This document shows positions 9,031 to 16,858 of a DNA stretch of 64,000 bases, piece by piece. Source of the stretch: Nocardia sp. BMG51109 (lineage in GTDB: Bacteria > Actinomycetota > Actinomycetes > Mycobacteriales > Mycobacteriaceae); assembly GCF_000526215.1 (NCBI RefSeq), contig NZ_JAFQ01000004.1, positions 3,038,001-3,102,000 on the forward strand. Direction: 5' to 3'. Below the pieces are notes generated by a model. It searched no databases and was not told where the DNA came from. It was given only the letters and a program-made list of their open reading frames with translations. The translations under genes and the position numbers were made by a program. Each line of letters starts with the position of its first letter. Position 1 is the stretch's first letter.

Positions 9031-10052
9031 CAGCGGCACACCTCCGAATGCGAGTTGCCGCCGACCTGGGAGAACAACCCCGGTGGCAGCAGGATCCCCC
9101 ACAGCGAGACGTCCAGGCTGCAGAACAGGGCGTTGCCGTAGGTGCCGTAACTCGAGAAGGCGGCGACCCGGTTGAGGATGTTCGGCAGCTCCACCGCCGA
9201 CTGATCCAGCGACGCCCCGTTGAGCAGCAGCAGCTGGATTCCCGTGGTGGCCTGGTCCTGTGCCTGCGCCATTCCCGGCTTCACCTGCTGGACCAGGTCG
9301 ACCAGGCCGTTGGTGGTGGTGGCGACCTGATCGACCGAGGACTTCAGCGCCTCGCCCTGGGCGTAGAGCCCGTCCATCAGCGAATGTGTCTGGGTGATCA
9401 GAGTTTCCAGCTCGTTGCTGCGATTGCTGAGGCCGGAGATGACGCTGCTGAGATTGGACAGCACGTCGCCGAGGATCCGGTCGCGCTGACCGAAGGTGCC
9501 GGCCAGCTCCGCCGCCTGGGTGATCAGGTGGGCGAGCGACACGTCGTTGCCCTGCAGGGCCTGCACCAGCGTCTCCGACAGCGAGTTCACCTGATCCGGT
9601 TGCAGCACGCTGAACAGCGGCTCGAACCCGGACAGCAGCGCCGACACGTCGAACGACGCCTCGGTGTGCTCGATCGGGATCTGCCCACCGGCCGGCAGCG
9701 GCAGGCCGGGGTCGTCGCCCGGACCGAGGGCGATATAGCGCTGCCCGATCAGATTCTGGTAGCGCACCATGGCCTTCGTGCCGGTGGTCAGGTGCTGTTC
9801 CGTCCCGATGCTGAAATCGACACGGGCCCGGTAGCCGTCGGCGAAGTCGATCTTGTCGACCCGGCCGACGCGCACGCCCGCCGCGCGCACGTCGTCGCCG
9901 ATGCGCAGTCCGAGCACGTCCGAGAATACGGCCGAATAGCGTTCGGTATCACCGGAAACCGAGCGTTGCAGGGTGGAGTAGATGGTGTAGGTGAGGACGA
10001 TCGCGATCACCGCGAAGAGGCTGAAACCTATCAGCGCCTTACCGGATTTCAT
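9030..10052 (-). CDS. mceB: MceB-type Mce protein
   Basis: A 340-residue Mce protein with an N-terminal anchor at residues 5-25 (KALIGFSLFAVIAIVLTYTIY). The Mce domain shows LGLRIGDDVRAAGVRVGRVDKI and YQNLIGQRYIALGPG. The helical C-terminal half ends in the conserved MceB block with ALFCSLDVSLWGILLPPG. The ATG at 10052 overlaps the mceA stop by four bases; the frame stays open for another 169 codons upstream but that part is antisense-like noise inside mceA. Second Mce gene of the operon. Confidence 0.93.
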   Translation of the reverse strand: MKSGKALIGFSLFAVIAIVLTYTIYSTLQRSVSGDTERYSAVFSDVLGLRIGDDVRAAGVRVGRVDKIDFADGYRARVDFSIGTEQHLTTGTKAMVRYQNLIGQRYIALGPGDDPGLPLPAGGQIPIEHTEASFDVSALLSGFEPLFSVLQPDQVNSLSETLVQALQGNDVSLAHLITQAAELAGTFGQRDRILGDVLSNLSSVISGLSNRSNELETLITQTHSLMDGLYAQGEALKSSVDQVATTTNGLVDLVQQVKPGMAQAQDQATTGIQLLLLNGASLDQSAVELPNILNRVAAFSSYGTYGNALFCSLDVSLWGILLPPGLFSQVGGNSHSEVCR

Positions 10053-11494
10053 GGTGTCGCATCTCCTTCCGGCATGGTCGATACGGTCACCGAGCCGCCC
10101 GCGAGCGCCGGTCCCAGCAGCAGCAGTTGGGCCATGTTCGGGCGGCCGCCGACGATCGCCGCGACGGCGTCGGGCCCGCGCAGCGCCGCCGGGTGGACGC
10201 CGGGAGCGGTGGAATCCGGTGCGGGGGAGCGGTTCGCCGCCGGTGCGGTAATCCCCGGAATCGGGGGCAGCCCGGGTATGCCGGGCAGCAGCGGGGCGCC
10301 CGGTGTTCCCGGGATGCCCAGGGCACCCGGTTGCGGAGTCGGCGCGGGAGCCGGTGCGGGTTGCGGGCCCGCCGCGTCGAGCCACCGGGGCTGCATCTGC
10401 GGCGGATAGTCCTGTGGCGGCGCGACGGCCGGCACGCTCGGCCCGCCGCAGCGCGGTCCGCGCAGTTCGCCGTACTGCGGGCAGTCGGCCGCCGTGTACT
10501 GCTGGAACGGGGTGAACGAGGCGTCCATCGCCCAGATCATCTGCTGTCTGGGTCCCCACCGGAACGTCGTCTTCAGCCGTTGCAGTGCGGTATTGAGGTT
10601 CTCGGCGGCGAACGGCAGCGCCTGCGGGTCGCGGGCCAGGCCGCCGAACAGATCGTCGAGGCCGCCGACGAGCAGCTTGCCGGAGTCGGGATTGCGGGCG
10701 AACACCGAGTTGACCGAATCGACAGCGCCGCCGGCATTCGTCAGCAGCGCAACGAGATTCGTGCGGTGCTCGGTGAGCGTGCGGGCGGTGGTCACCGAAT
10801 CCGACAGCACGCCGACCAATTCCGGCGCGGACTGGCTCAGCGCCGTGGCCGCCCGGCCCAGATTGCCGAGCAGATCGCCGATCTCGGGTATGCCGTGTAT
10901 CTGGGTGAGCCAGTTGTCCAGCCGCTCGACCGTGGAGCCGGGCACCCGCGCCCCGGGCTCGAGCGCCGCCGACAGCGTGGCCAGCACCCGGCCGAGCTTC
11001 TCGGGCTGAATGTTGTTCAGCACGTTGCGCAGGACGTTCAGGGTCGTCTGCAGCTGGACCGTCGCGGGCCCGGTGTCCTCCTGGATCGTCGACCCGGCGC
11101 GCAGTGTGCCGGTCGCCTTCCCGTTGTCGACCAGCTCGATCGCGGTCACGCCGAACAGATTGTTCGGGATGACCCGGGCGGTGACGTTGGCCGGAATCGT
11201 CTCGGCGATACCGGGTTTCAGCGCGATCTCGGCGCGCTGCCGCTCACCCGCGGCCACCATCTCGACGGCATCGACCGTGCCGACGACCATGCCCCGGAAC
11301 TTGACGTCGGCCCGGGTGGGCAGGCCGTCGCCGGTACTGGTGAGCGCGGCCGTCACCGGGACCTTCTCGGTGAAGTGGCCGGTATAGCGCAGCGCCAGCA
11401 GATACAGCAGCCCGGCGATGGTCAACAGCACGGCCAGGCCCGCGAGGGTGAGCTGGCGGGCGGTGGCGCCGCGGCCACTGGGATCGAGTATCAC
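10049..11494 (-). CDS. mceA: MceA-type Mce protein with proline-rich tail
   Basis: A 481-residue protein, first of the six Mce genes. A membrane anchor lies at residues 14-35 (LTLAGLAVLLTIAGLLYLLAL). The Mce domain has GLPTRADVKFRGMVVGTVDAV and IPNNLFGVTAIELVDNG. A long helical region carries FRWGPRQQMIWAMDASFTPF and CPQYGELRGPRCG, a conserved MceA C-terminal motif. The last 130 residues are Pro/Ala/Gly-rich, longer than in mycobacterial MceA. The GTG start at 11494 is 11 bp after the yrbEB stop. Confidence 0.93.
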   Translation of the reverse strand: MILDPSGRGATARQLTLAGLAVLLTIAGLLYLLALRYTGHFTEKVPVTAALTSTGDGLPTRADVKFRGMVVGTVDAVEMVAAGERQRAEIALKPGIAETIPANVTARVIPNNLFGVTAIELVDNGKATGTLRAGSTIQEDTGPATVQLQTTLNVLRNVLNNIQPEKLGRVLATLSAALEPGARVPGSTVERLDNWLTQIHGIPEIGDLLGNLGRAATALSQSAPELVGVLSDSVTTARTLTEHRTNLVALLTNAGGAVDSVNSVFARNPDSGKLLVGGLDDLFGGLARDPQALPFAAENLNTALQRLKTTFRWGPRQQMIWAMDASFTPFQQYTAADCPQYGELRGPRCGGPSVPAVAPPQDYPPQMQPRWLDAAGPQPAPAPAPTPQPGALGIPGTPGAPLLPGIPGLPPIPGITAPAANRSPAPDSTAPGVHPAALRGPDAVAAIVGGRPNMAQLLLLGPALAGGSVTVSTMPEGDATP

Positions 11495-11504
11495 GAAAGG
11501 CCCC

Positions 11505-12371
11505 CTAGCCCGAGATCCGGAATCCGGGGTCGATGCCCCAAATGGCCAGTGTCAGAAACAGATTGGCGAACACCATCACGACGATGACCATCTTGATCGC
11601 GCGGCCGGCCGCCGCGCCGACACCCTCCGGGCCGCCGGTGGCGATGTAGCCGTAGTAGCACTGGATGAACGTCGCCAGCAGCGTGAACACCACCACCTTG
11701 AGCAGCGAGTAGAACACGTCCGGCCCGAGCAGGAACTGGAAGAAGTAGTGGTCGTAGGTGCCGGCGGTGGTGCCGCCGAGGAACAGGACGGTGACCTTGG
11801 TGGTCAGGTAGGCCGCCGCCAGCCCGACGGTGTACAGCGGGACGATGGTCACGGTCGCGGCGAACATCCGGGTGCTGACCAGGTAGGGCAGCGGGCGGAT
11901 CGCGCACGACTCCAGCGCGTCGACCTCCTCCGAGATCCGCATCGAACCCAGCTGCGCGGTGAACCGGCAGCCGGACTGGATCGCGAATGCCAGGGTGGCC
12001 AGGATCGGCCCGAGCTCCCGGGTGGTGGCGAAGCCGGAGATGGCGCCGGTGAGCGGGCCCATGGTGAGCAGGTTCAGCGCGGTGAACGACTCCATCCCGA
12101 CGATGATTCCGCCGAAGGAGCACAGCACGAGCACCACGCCGACGGTGCCGCCGCCGACGATCAGCGACCCGTTGCCCCAGCTGACGTCGGCGACGAGCCG
12201 GGCCACCTCTTTGCGATAGTGCTCGAGCGCGAACGGAATTGCCACCAGCGCCTGGAAGAAGGTGATGGCCTGATGGCCGAGCCGCTGATTGGCGTGCACG
12301 GGCGCCAGCGCCGCGGTGCCGGCGGCACGCAGCGGCCGGACCGCGGGCGGGATGTAGGAGGAGCCGGCCAT
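11505..12371 (-). CDS. yrbEB: YrbE/MlaE-type ABC permease, second copy
   Basis: A 288-residue polytopic membrane protein of the MlaE/YrbE family, the permease through which Mce-delivered lipids cross the inner membrane. Typical parts are the FATTRELGPILATLAFAIQ segment and the EEVDALESCAIRPLPYLVS loop, the conserved MlaE coupling region that contacts the ATPase. It forms a heterodimer with the product of the gene just upstream, whose stop is next to this start. The ATPase partner (MceG/MlaF) is not in the window; in mycobacteria it is encoded elsewhere and shared between mce operons. Confidence 0.94.
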   Translation of the reverse strand: MAGSSYIPPAVRPLRAAGTAALAPVHANQRLGHQAITFFQALVAIPFALEHYRKEVARLVADVSWGNGSLIVGGGTVGVVLVLCSFGGIIVGMESFTALNLLTMGPLTGAISGFATTRELGPILATLAFAIQSGCRFTAQLGSMRISEEVDALESCAIRPLPYLVSTRMFAATVTIVPLYTVGLAAAYLTTKVTVLFLGGTTAGTYDHYFFQFLLGPDVFYSLLKVVVFTLLATFIQCYYGYIATGGPEGVGAAAGRAIKMVIVVMVFANLFLTLAIWGIDPGFRISG

Positions 12372-12372
12372 C

Positions 12373-13275
12373 TCAGACCACCTTTGCGGGGAAGAGGGTA
12401 TTCGACAGCTGGGTGAGAATGATGTTGGTGGCGAACAACATCAGCGCGGAGGTGACCACCGCGGAGTTCACGGAGTTGGCCACGCCGGCCGGGCCGCCGC
12501 GGGTGTGCAGCCCGACGTCGCAGGCGATGATCGAGGTCAGCACCCCGAAGATGGCGGCCTTGGCCAGCGCGATGATCAGGTCGTGGGCGACCGCGAAGGA
12601 CGCGAACGAGCCGATGAACGAGCCCGGCGTGCCGGACTGCGCGTAGACGTTGAACATGTAGGCGGTGGCGAAGCCGACGAAGACGACGAAGCCGCACAGC
12701 AGCACGCTCACCAGCACCGCGGCGGCCAGCCGGGGCGCCACGAGCCGGCGCACCGGGTCGACGCCCATCACCATCATGGCGTCGATCTCCTCCCGGATGG
12801 TGCGCGAGCCGAGATCGGCGGTGATCGCCGAGCCCACCGCCCCGGCGATCATCAGCGCCGACACCAGCGGCGCGCCCTGCCGGATGATGCCCAGCCCGGC
12901 CACCGCGCCGATGAACGTCGTCGCGCCGACCTGGTTCACCAGCGCGCCGACCTGGATGGACACCACCACCGCGATCGGTATGGCGACGAAAACCGTTGGC
13001 GCGGCGGACACATTCGCCATGAACGCGCACTGCCTGATGAACTCCTGATACGGGAACTTCCGCCGCACCAGCGAGACGAACAACTGCACGATGGCCGCAC
13101 GCCCCAGCGTGACCTGGCGCCCCAGCGTCTCCAGCGATCGCTGCGGGTGCCGCTGCCACAGGCCGCTCGCGAGGCCGGTGATCCGCTGCAGCTCGCCCTC
13201 GTCGTGTTCCTTCCAGGGCTCGACCGGTCGCCGGGCCGCTTTCTCGGTCTCGGTCTCGGTCTCGGTCGAGGTCAC
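12373..13275 (-). CDS. yrbEA: YrbE/MlaE-type ABC permease, first copy
   Basis: A 300-residue MlaE-family permease. The hydrophilic N-terminus begins with an alternating Thr-Glu run (MTSTETETETEK) from a short GAGACC-type tandem repeat and then reaches five or so membrane segments. EEIDAMMVMGVDPVRRLVAPRL is the MlaE coupling loop, and AGAVGSAITADLGSRTIREE precedes it. It pairs with YrbEB to form the translocation channel of the Mce importer. The GTG at 13275 is in frame with the conserved part. It follows the second small membrane gene by 31 bp. Confidence 0.94.
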   Translation of the reverse strand: MTSTETETETEKAARRPVEPWKEHDEGELQRITGLASGLWQRHPQRSLETLGRQVTLGRAAIVQLFVSLVRRKFPYQEFIRQCAFMANVSAAPTVFVAIPIAVVVSIQVGALVNQVGATTFIGAVAGLGIIRQGAPLVSALMIAGAVGSAITADLGSRTIREEIDAMMVMGVDPVRRLVAPRLAAAVLVSVLLCGFVVFVGFATAYMFNVYAQSGTPGSFIGSFASFAVAHDLIIALAKAAIFGVLTSIIACDVGLHTRGGPAGVANSVNSAVVTSALMLFATNIILTQLSNTLFPAKVV

Positions 13276-13306
13276 CGGGCATCGGTCCTTTCTCCGTACC
13301 GCCTCG

Positions 13307-13495
13307 TCACGGCAGGCTCGTCAGCCAGTGGTGCAACAACACCAGCAGCACGCCGAGCACCGCGACGCCGGCCGTCAGGACGGACAGCACCGCGAGCCAG
13401 AGGCCCAGGCGCAGAACGGGATTCACTTCCATCCGCCCACCGAGGATCTTGACGCCGATCACCAGGATGTCGATGAGCCATACCAGCGCCATCAT
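13307..13495 (-). CDS. Small two-helix membrane protein at the head of the mce operon
   Basis: A 62-residue hydrophobic protein with two membrane segments, at about residues 3-18 (ALVWLIDILVIGVKIL) and 30-53 (LAVLSVLTAGVAVLGVLLVLL). The ATG at 13495 overlaps the stop of the preceding small gene by one base (TGATG), and yrbEA begins 31 bp after its stop, so it is almost certainly co-transcribed with the mce genes. I do not recognise the family. Its size, membrane nature and coupling suggest an accessory subunit of the YrbE permease or of complex assembly; this is inference. A longer form starting at 13537 would overlap the upstream gene and is less likely. Confidence 0.6.
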   Translation of the reverse strand: MMALVWLIDILVIGVKILGGRMEVNPVLRLGLWLAVLSVLTAGVAVLGVLLVLLHHWLTSLP

Positions 13496-13719
13496 CAGGT
13501 CATACACACATTCGAGAAGGTGAGCACCGGCCAGCACACGACGGAGCCGAGGAACGAGATCACGACGTCGATGCCGTGCAGATTCTTCAGATGCGAAGTG
13601 TGCGTGAGGGTCCAGACGACCCCGGCGATGCCGTACGGGATACCCAGGATGATCAGCGTGCCGAGGAACTCCGAGACCTTCATCTCGTAACTGAGCAACC
13701 GGTCCAACCGTTTGAGCAT
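13495..13719 (-). CDS. Small membrane protein, first gene of the mce transcript
   Basis: A 74-residue protein with a short amphipathic N-terminus (MLKRLDRLLSYEMKVSEF) and two hydrophobic segments, residues 19-36 (LGTLIILGIPYGIAGVVW) and 50-66 (IDVVISFLGSVVCWPVL). AAAGGA lies about ten bases before the ATG. It is directly followed, with a one-base overlap, by another small membrane gene and then yrbEA. No family is recognised. Being the first cistron after a 0.44-kb promoter region, it marks the 5' end of the mce transcript. Confidence 0.6.
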   Translation of the reverse strand: MLKRLDRLLSYEMKVSEFLGTLIILGIPYGIAGVVWTLTHTSHLKNLHGIDVVISFLGSVVCWPVLTFSNVCMT

Positions 13720-13792
13720 GGTGGCGTGGTCCTTTCGCGTGGCTGCGCCACTGTCCCCGTCGGGCGTCGGTGGCCGCGGCTCGTTATGTTAC

Positions 13793-13805
13793 TCGAGATT
13801 CTCGA
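13793..13805. promoter_or_regulatory. Perfect palindrome TCGAGA-T-TCTCGA, candidate operator
   Basis: Six-base arms around one central base, 74 bp upstream of the first small membrane gene of the mce operon. Size and symmetry suit a TetR-family operator core. The binding protein is not known. Confidence 0.4.
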
Positions 13806-14002
13806 TAATGGAACAGCTCGTCGGAACTTCTCGTGCTGCATAGTCATATGTAGAACGATGTAGTACGTGGTGCGCGCAGGCACTTGTGATCTTGGTAAGT
13901 TACTTATGATTCTTTGATATGAATCGCCCTTGACGTGCTGGGGTGCTCGGTCTGTGCGGCCGTCGCCCCGCGCCCCGTCCGGTCCGGTGGTTCAATCAGG
14001 TA

Positions 14003-14021
14003 TACTCGGAACCTCTGAGTA
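14003..14021. promoter_or_regulatory. Imperfect 19-bp palindrome, candidate operator
   Basis: TACTC and GAGTA form five-base outer arms, with two further complementary pairs inside (GA and TC) around a C centre. It lies about 140 bp upstream of the MpaB-like gene, within the shared divergent region. Confidence 0.4.
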
Positions 14022-14162
14022 CATCTCTACGCCAAGTAGCTCGATAACCTGAGTATTCTCCATGAATAATCAACCTGATAGGTGAGAATATCTAGTAACA
14101 TAGCGGCGGCGCCGGGTGGTTCCGGTGTTCCGGCGCGCCAGAGGTACCGGGAAAGGACTCGT

Positions 14163-15092
14163 ATGACCACGACAGCGTCCACCACGCCCACGTCCACCAC
14201 GACCGCGACAGTGCCGCCGCTGCCGCCGCTGACCACCGAGCAGACCCGCATCCACATCTCTGCCACGCACCGGCCCGCAACCAAGCGGCCGCCGCGGTTA
14301 CAGGACGCGCTGGACTTCTGGCAGTTCTCCGGCGCCGCGGCGAATGTGGCCATGCAGATGGCCCGGCCCGGCGTGGGTCACGGCGTCGCGGACTCCACGG
14401 TCGAATCCGGTGCGCTGATGGTGCATCCGTGGAAGCGGTTGCGCACGACGGCGTCCTACCTGGCCGTGGCGATCCTCGGCAGCCCGGAGGAGAAGAAGTC
14501 GTTCCGCGAGGCGGTGAACGTGGCGCATCGCCAGGTTCGCTCCGCCCCGGGCGCACCGGTGAAGTACAACGCCTTCGACCGCGATCTGCAGCTGTGGGTG
14601 GCGGCCTGCCTCTACATCGGCTTCGAGGATTCCTATCAGCTGTTGCACGGCAAGATGAATCCGGAGCAGGCCGAGCACTTCTACCAGACCTCCTCGACGC
14701 TCGGTACCACTTTGCAGGTGCCCGAGGACATGTGGCCGAGCACCCGCGCCGAGTTCGACGAGTTCTGGAACGAGGCGTGCCGGCGGATCGTGGTGGACGA
14801 GAAGGTCGGCGCCTACATCGACGACCTGCTGCATCTGCGAATGATCGCCTGGTACTTCCGCATTCTGTTCGGCGGCCTGCTGCGGTTCCTGACGGCCGGC
14901 TACCTGCCGCCGTACTTCCGGCAGCAGATGGGCATCGAGTGGACCGCCGCCGACCAGCGCCGGTTCGAGCACCTGTTCGTCTTCGTGGGATTCGTCAACC
15001 GGTTCATTCCCAAGTTCATCCGCTTCTTCGGCACCAAGTCCATGATGCGGGACGTGCGGCGCCGCCTGCGTAAGCACAAGGCGCTCATCTGA
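14163..15092 (+). CDS. MpaB-family oxygenase (DUF2236)
   Basis: A 309-residue protein of the DUF2236/MpaB family, which includes the haem-b rubber oxygenase Lcp and other haem-dependent oxygenases. After a low-complexity Thr/Pro N-terminus (residues 1-40) the family blocks appear: GGA-like VGHGVADS, HPWKRLRTTASYLAV, the VNVAHRQV segment containing the likely haem-ligand histidine, and NAFDRDLQLWVAACLYIG. The C-terminus is hydrophobic with FRILFGGLLRFL and ends in a basic tail, so membrane association is likely. Most proteins of this family act on lipids or isoprenoids, but the substrate here is unknown. It is divergent from the mce operon and followed after 14 bp by an SRPBCC gene. The start at 14163 has AAAGGA eight bases upstream. 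Confidence 0.82.
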   Translation: MTTTASTTPTSTTTATVPPLPPLTTEQTRIHISATHRPATKRPPRLQDALDFWQFSGAAANVAMQMARPGVGHGVADSTVESGALMVHPWKRLRTTASYLAVAILGSPEEKKSFREAVNVAHRQVRSAPGAPVKYNAFDRDLQLWVAACLYIGFEDSYQLLHGKMNPEQAEHFYQTSSTLGTTLQVPEDMWPSTRAEFDEFWNEACRRIVVDEKVGAYIDDLLHLRMIAWYFRILFGGLLRFLTAGYLPPYFRQQMGIEWTAADQRRFEHLFVFVGFVNRFIPKFIRFFGTKSMMRDVRRRLRKHKALI

Positions 15093-15106
15093 TTTCGGAG
15101 TTCGCC

Positions 15107-15586
15107 ATGCGCACCGTGGATATCGAGACCACCATCCGGGCGCCTGCGGGCGAGGTGTTCGACTGGCTCACCGACGCCACCAACTACCAGCGCGTTCCCG
15201 TGGTGCGCCGGGTGATCCTGGTGCGGCCCGGCGACTGTGCGGCACACGGGGAGGGCGCGGTGCGCGTCGTGGTCACGCCGCTGTTGCGGCTGACCGAGCA
15301 GATCCTGGAGTACCGGCCGCCGATGCTGATGCGGTACCGGATCGTGGAATCCGTTCCGCCCCTGCGGCATCGGGACGGTTTCATCGCCTGCACCCAGGTG
15401 CCCCGCGGCACCCGGGTGCGCTGGCGCACCGAGTACGAGATCGCGTCGCCGGTGTTGTCGAGGATGTTCACGGCCCTCTACGCGCCGATCATCGCCGGGG
15501 GGTTCCGGGTGGTATTGCACACGGCCGCGCGGGAACTCGGTCCGCCGCGTCGCCGGGCCCCGATTCGGTCGGCTGACCTGGTATAG
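15107..15586 (+). CDS. SRPBCC (START-like) family protein 1
   Basis: A 159-residue protein of the SRPBCC/polyketide-cyclase-like fold, a deep hydrophobic pocket that binds lipids or aromatic compounds. The N-terminal strand TVDIETTIRAPAGEVFDWLTD is typical of the fold, as is the final helix IIAGGFRVVLHTAAREL. It starts 14 bp after the MpaB gene, suggesting co-transcription and work on the same ligand. The next gene encodes a paralogue (same residues in RTVD-E-TI-AP, VFDWLTDATN-QR, VTPLLR-TE-I-EY), so the two arose by tandem duplication. The catalytic or carrier role is unknown. Confidence 0.75.
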   Translation: MRTVDIETTIRAPAGEVFDWLTDATNYQRVPVVRRVILVRPGDCAAHGEGAVRVVVTPLLRLTEQILEYRPPMLMRYRIVESVPPLRHRDGFIACTQVPRGTRVRWRTEYEIASPVLSRMFTALYAPIIAGGFRVVLHTAARELGPPRRRAPIRSADLV

Positions 15587-15708
15587 CCGGTATGCTGCGC
15601 GGCGGTATCGAAATCGCATCGGTTCCCACCGATGCGCTGTCTCGACCCGGGATCCGGACCGTAAGCTGCGTCGAGTCTCGTAATCCCCGCAGCCCGAACG
15701 GAGTACCG

Positions 15709-16149
15709 ATGCGCACGGTGGACCTGGAACGCACCATCCAGGCGCCCGTCGACGACGTATTCGACTGGCTCACCGATGCCACGAATTTTCAACGGGCGAT
15801 CTGGGTTCGGCGGGTCACCCTGGTGCGTCCCGGGAACGTCGCCGAACACGGTGTCGGGGCGGTCCGGCTGATCGTGACACCGCTGCTGCGGGTCACCGAG
15901 GAGATCGTGGAATACGACCCGCCCCGGACGCTGGGCTACCGGAGGCTCACCGCCTTCCCGCCCTTGCATTCTCAGGACGGGCGGTTGTCCTTCGACGAGG
16001 TGGAGGACGGCACCCGGGTGCGCTGGCATGCCCAATTCGGCGTCGCCGCACCGTTCTTCGATGACATGTACACGATGGCGCTGGCCCCGCTCGTGGTGCT
16101 CGGCATCCGTTCGGTGCTCGCCACCGCGGCCCGTGAACTGCGCAAGTGA
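15709..16149 (+). CDS. SRPBCC (START-like) family protein 2, tandem paralogue
   Basis: A 146-residue SRPBCC protein. The chosen ATG at 15709 aligns exactly with the start of the preceding paralogue (MRTVDLERTIQAP against MRTVDIETTIRAP); the frame is open 39 codons further upstream, but that part has no counterpart. The two proteins share WLTDATN, RRV-LVRPG, HG-GAVR and VTPLLR-TE, and diverge in the middle, where ligand-contacting residues would lie. The 122-bp gap between them could carry a separate promoter. Function unknown; lipid or isoprenoid binding in concert with the MpaB-like oxygenase is the simplest guess. Confidence 0.75.
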   Translation: MRTVDLERTIQAPVDDVFDWLTDATNFQRAIWVRRVTLVRPGNVAEHGVGAVRLIVTPLLRVTEEIVEYDPPRTLGYRRLTAFPPLHSQDGRLSFDEVEDGTRVRWHAQFGVAAPFFDDMYTMALAPLVVLGIRSVLATAARELRK

Positions 16150-16170
16150 AAGGCCCTGGGCCGCACCGGG

Positions 16171-16764
16171 TCACGTGAGCGCGGCGAGTGCCATTTCGCG
16201 CAGGATGGGGCGGGCTCGGCCGGCCAGGGTCGCGGAGGCGCTGTGCGGCGTGGAGTTGATCAGGCCGAAGGTGGCGTGGGCGCGGACGCGGGCGGCCGGT
16301 TCGGCGAGGCCGGGATGCAGCTCGCGTAGGACGGTGACCCAGAGTTCGACGTACTGCCGCTGGGTGCGGCGCACCTGACGCCTGGCCGCCTCGGGCAGGT
16401 TCTCCAGATCGCGGTCCTGGATGCGGATGAGTTCGGGCTCGCCGAGGGCGAAGTCGAGATGGAACTCGATCAGCCGCGAGAGTGCCTCCCGCGGTGAATC
16501 GGACTGTGCCACAACCGCTCTGCCGCCCTCGAGCAGCCGTCGGCTGACGCCGACCAGCAATTCGACCAGTACCGCCTCCTTGTTGGGGAAGTGGCGATAC
16601 ACCGCGGGGCCGCTGATCCCGGCGGCGGCGCCCAGGTCGTCCAGCCGGACGCCGGGGAAGCCACGGTCGGCGATCAGCCGGGCACCGGCGTCCAGTAGCT
16701 GCTGTCGGCGCTTCGCCTTCAGCTGCTCGCGGCGCGTGGGCGCGGCCGGGTCGCTGCTGGTCAA
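16171..16764 (-). CDS. TetR-family regulator of the leucine catabolism operon
   Basis: A 197-residue TetR protein with the HTH at residues 33-62 (VRLDDLGAAAGISGPAVYRH). The C-terminal ligand domain carries GEPELIRIQDRDLENLPEAARRQVR, a pattern of the actinobacterial regulators next to accD1/fadE genes. M. tuberculosis has a TetR gene (Rv2506) close to the same accD1-accA1-fadE19 block. It is transcribed away from accD1 across a 94-bp region with inverted repeats. The start codon is a TTG at 16764, supported by AGGAGG four bases upstream; no better ATG or GTG is available. Confidence 0.85.
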   Translation of the reverse strand: MTSSDPAAPTRREQLKAKRRQQLLDAGARLIADRGFPGVRLDDLGAAAGISGPAVYRHFPNKEAVLVELLVGVSRRLLEGGRAVVAQSDSPREALSRLIEFHLDFALGEPELIRIQDRDLENLPEAARRQVRRTQRQYVELWVTVLRELHPGLAEPAARVRAHATFGLINSTPHSASATLAGRARPILREMALAALT

Positions 16765-16792
16765 CGCGCCTCCTCTCGCCGAGTGTGGACAA

Positions 16793-16846
16793 CTCAGTTA
16801 ATGAAGGTTATCTTAAATTCCAGTTATTGGCGATTAACCGACTGAG
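16793..16846. promoter_or_regulatory. Inverted repeats in the TetR/accD1 divergent region
   Basis: CTCAGT (16793-16798) and ACTGAG (16841-16846) form outer arms. GGTTATC (16806-16812) and GATTAACC (16832-16839) form inner arms with one bulged base. The block is AT-rich and fills most of the 94 bp between the two starts, as expected for an operator shared by both promoters. Confidence 0.45.
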
Positions 16847-16858
16847 CAGGATGGCGTG

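Larger units (their letters stand above)
13720..14162. promoter_or_regulatory. Divergent promoter region between the mce operon and the MpaB-like gene
   Basis: About 440 bp with no convincing gene and clearly lower GC content than its surroundings. It holds several inverted repeats: a perfect 13-bp palindrome at 13793-13805, GATTC/GAATC arms around 13910-13927, an imperfect 19-bp palindrome at 14003-14021, and a 7-bp arm pair at 14054-14060 and 14084-14090. AAAGGA at 14150 is the ribosome site of the plus-strand gene. TetR-type control of both transcripts is a reasonable inference. Confidence 0.6.

Noticed and set aside
9030..10559. Longer mceB reading frame (509 codons)
   Set aside because: The extra 169 codons lie inside mceA. 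The ATG at 10052 gives the normal MceB N-terminus and a four-base overlap with mceA.
13680..13883. 67-codon minus-strand ORF upstream of the mce operon
   Set aside because: No ribosome site or motif; it overlaps the first small membrane gene and covers the promoter region with its palindrome.
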